Shown one piece after another: positions 61,980-64,000 of a DNA stretch of 64,000 bases. The stretch is from an uncultured Amylibacter sp. (GTDB taxonomy: Bacteria > Pseudomonadota > Alphaproteobacteria > Rhodobacterales > Rhodobacteraceae), in contig CANMGS010000001.1 of the NCBI GenBank assembly GCA_947497475.1, forward strand, positions 1,054,001-1,118,000, given 5' to 3'. Under the pieces are notes generated by a model. The model was not told the origin of the DNA. It saw only the letters and a program-made list of their open reading frames with translations, and did not search any database. The translations under genes and the position numbers were made by a program. The stretch's first letter is position 1. Each line of letters starts with the position of its first letter.

Positions 61980-63688
61980 TGCCTACGAAAATTTCCCGCG
62001 CCGCCTATGCCGATATGTATGGACCTACAACGGGTGATAAAATCCGTCTTGCCGATACCGATCTGATTATCGAGGTTGAGCACGACCTGACCACATATGG
62101 TGAAGAGGTCAAATTTGGTGGCGGCAAAGTCATCCGCGATGGCATGGGCCAATCCCAAGTCACCCGCGCAGGTGGTGCCGCGGATACGGTCATCACCAAT
62201 GCACTGATTGTGGACACCACAGGGATTTACAAAGCGGATGTTGGTCTGCGCGATGGGCAAATCCTGAAAACCGGCAAAGCGGGCAATCCAGATACACAAC
62301 CCAATGTTGATATCATCATCGGCCCAAGCACAGAAATCATTGCGGGTGAAGGTAAAATCCTAACAGCGGGTGGGTTTGACAGCCACATCCACTTTATCTG
62401 TCCCCAACAAATGGAAGATGCGCTGCATTCAGGCATGACAACCATGTTGGGCGGCGGCACAGGGCCCGCACACGGCACTTTGGCCACCACCTGCACACCT
62501 GGCCCTTGGCACATTGGACGCATGTTGCAATCCATGGATGACGTTCCCATGAACATTGGCCTGTCGGGCAAAGGCAACGCCAGCAAACCCGCCGCCATTG
62601 AAGAAATGGTCAAAGCAGGCGCATGTGCGCTGAAATTGCATGAAGATTGGGGCACAACACCCGCTGCCATCGATTGCTGCCTGTCCGTTGCAGATGACAT
62701 GGATGTCCAGGTGATGATCCACACCGATACATTGAACGAAAGCGGCTTTGTTGAAAACACAGTCGCGGCTATGAAAGGCCGCACAATCCATGCCTTCCAC
62801 ACCGAAGGCGCAGGGGGTGGTCACGCACCAGACATCATCAAAGTCTGCGGCGAAGATTTTGTGATCCCAAGTTCCACAAATCCAACACGGCCCTATACGG
62901 TGAACACGTTAGAAGAGCATTTGGATATGCTTATGGTGTGTCACCATCTTGATAAATCCATCCCTGAAGATGTGGCCTTTGCTGAAAGCCGCATTCGCAA
63001 AGAAACCATAGCCGCAGAGGATATCCTGCACGATATGGGTGCCTTCAGCATCATCGCATCCGACAGCCAAGCCATGGGGCGTGTCGGTGAAGTTGCCATC
63101 CGAACATGGCAAACCGCACATAAGATGAAAGTTCAACGCGGACGTCTACCTGAGGAAACAGGCGACAATGATAATGTCCGTGTAAAACGTTACATCGCAA
63201 AATATACGATCAACCCTGCGATTGCCCACGGCATCAGCCAACATATCGGCAGCGTAACCGAAGGCAAACGCGCCGACCTTGTTCTATGGTCGCCAGCCTT
63301 CTTTGGCGTGAAGCCTGAAATGGTTCTGTTGGGCGGTTCAATCGTTGTGGCGCAAATGGGTGACCCAAACGCATCAATTCCAACACCACAACCAGTTTAC
63401 ACGCGCCCTATGTTTGGCGCGATGGGGCGCGCTGTTCAGGCCTCTTCTGTATGCTTTGTGTCTCAAGCAGCCCATGCGGATAACATCGCAGGGCAACTCG
63501 GATTGGCGAAATCCACGCTGCCTGTGAAAAACACCCGCAACATTGGCAAAGATGACATGGTGATGAACAGCGCAAAGCCTGAAATCGAAGTGCACCCCGA
63601 AACCTACGAAGTGCGCGCAAACGGAGAGCTTCTCACCTGTGAACCCGCAACCGAGCTGCCCATGACGCAGCGCTACTTTATGTTCTGA
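61979..63688 (+). CDS. ureC: Urease alpha subunit
   Basis: A 569-residue catalytic subunit hydrolysing urea to ammonia and carbamate. The nickel-binding HxH is in [14 protein letters not shown], the carbamylated lysine in [11 protein letters not shown], and the mobile-flap cysteine and histidine in [17 protein letters not shown]. All look intact and the length is normal, so the enzyme should be active once nickel is loaded. Confidence 0.97.
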   Translation: MPTKISRAAYADMYGPTTGDKIRLADTDLIIEVEHDLTTYGEEVKFGGGKVIRDGMGQSQVTRAGGAADTVITNALIVDTTGIYKADVGLRDGQILKTGKAGNPDTQPNVDIIIGPSTEIIAGEGKILTAGGFDSHIHFICPQQMEDALHSGMTTMLGGGTGPAHGTLATTCTPGPWHIGRMLQSMDDVPMNIGLSGKGNASKPAAIEEMVKAGACALKLHEDWGTTPAAIDCCLSVADDMDVQVMIHTDTLNESGFVENTVAAMKGRTIHAFHTEGAGGGHAPDIIKVCGEDFVIPSSTNPTRPYTVNTLEEHLDMLMVCHHLDKSIPEDVAFAESRIRKETIAAEDILHDMGAFSIIASDSQAMGRVGEVAIRTWQTAHKMKVQRGRLPEETGDNDNVRVKRYIAKYTINPAIAHGISQHIGSVTEGKRADLVLWSPAFFGVKPEMVLLGGSIVVAQMGDPNASIPTPQPVYTRPMFGAMGRAVQASSVCFVSQAAHADNIAGQLGLAKSTLPVKNTRNIGKDDMVMNSAKPEIEVHPETYEVRANGELLTCEPATELPMTQRYFMF

Positions 63689-63689
63689 T

Positions 63690-64000
63690 ATGATACGTGC
63701 GACCTCAACAACCCATTCCCATTCTGAACCAGCGGGTATTGTGACACTCGATTATGATGATCGCTATCGCCGCCGCATTGCGCTGACCTGCGATAATGGT
63801 CTGGAATTTCTACTGGATTTGCCCAAGGTCATTGAACTGCGTGACGGAGATGATCTGCTCTTGGAAGACGGGCGTCATGTGCGTGTGCGGGCAGCACCAG
63901 AACTCTTAATGAAAGCAACGGCAACGGACCCTCATCATTTGATCCGAACCGCATGGCATGTGGGCAACCGTCATTTGCCCTGTGAAATTCACGCAGATCA
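63690..64000 (+). CDS. ureE: Urease accessory protein UreE, cut by the window end
   Basis: The first 103 codons of UreE: a start with THSHSEP, then LDYDDRYRRRIALTCDNG, the DLPKVIELRDGD segment and WHVGNRHLPCEI. UreE is the nickel-delivery metallochaperone. The ATG lies one base after the ureC stop. The C-terminal His-rich tail, if any, is beyond the window. Confidence 0.9.
   Translation, partial: MIRATSTTHSHSEPAGIVTLDYDDRYRRRIALTCDNGLEFLLDLPKVIELRDGDDLLLEDGRHVRVRAAPELLMKATATDPHHLIRTAWHVGNRHLPCEIHAD

Overview
The window reads as chromosome of a low-GC marine alphaproteobacterium, most likely a Rhodobacteraceae (Roseobacter-group) species. The pointers are a petP/petR-type regulator pair divergent from ilvE, the string histone-deacetylase-like gene / xseB / ispA / dxs, the long Rhodobacterales-type serC and serA, an xsc gene for organosulfonate use, and a urtABCDE-ureDABCE urea operon. 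This assignment rests on gene content and family recognition only; no database was searched.

Layout. 1-11.9 kb is core: ilvE start, petP-petR, deacetylase, xseB, ispA, dxs (isoprenoid precursors), an AIG1-like membrane protein, then a minus-strand run of an RNA m5U methyltransferase, two LysE exporters, cca, a CoA-type Nudix hydrolase and hslO. 11.9-18.4 kb is a surface-polysaccharide/adhesion locus: a CsgG-like lipoprotein with a peptidoglycan-binding domain, a response regulator-PP2C phosphatase, a cellulose-synthase-like glycosyltransferase, a DUF3131-type protein and an Hpt protein. 18.4-37.2 kb is again housekeeping: ilvA, argG, an OmpA-like coiled-coil protein, msrA, mepA, dapD and a serB / serC-serA cluster whose serC mRNA has a leader able to fold over its own ribosome binding site. 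37.3-41 kb holds a lone xsc with strongly biased codons, an O-antigen-ligase-like gene and a small periplasmic protein.

41.1-48 kb is the accessory region. A truncated 5' half of tRNA-Ser(GCT), with its promoter, lies 2,162 bp before a complete tRNA-Ser(GCT). Between them is a three-gene minus-strand cassette (a TIGR04255-like protein and two small conserved-looking proteins). Directly after the intact tRNA comes a P4-type tyrosine integrase, then an unknown gene, three copies of an ACTTAAGT-centred palindrome, an AlpA-like regulator and a protein with the three motifs of HUH replication initiators. Downstream is a 1.1-kb stretch without a sizeable gene, containing two ungapped 82-nt repeats (59 of 82 positions identical) that fold alike with compensating changes. 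These repeats and the three-gene cassette are the best candidates for something undescribed.

48.2-53.5 kb carries accessory metabolic and stress genes: a glutathionyl-hydroquinone-reductase-like GST, a cytochrome b561-YceI fusion, a YceI protein with a divergent TetR regulator, and a secreted ricin-like protein, followed by 0.8 kb without a recognisable gene. 53.5 kb to the end is a LysR regulator divergent from the urea uptake (urtABCDE) and urease (ureDABC, ureE cut by the window edge) operon, giving urea import, hydrolysis and nickel insertion in one transcription unit.

No rRNA, CRISPR array or insertion-sequence transposase was seen.
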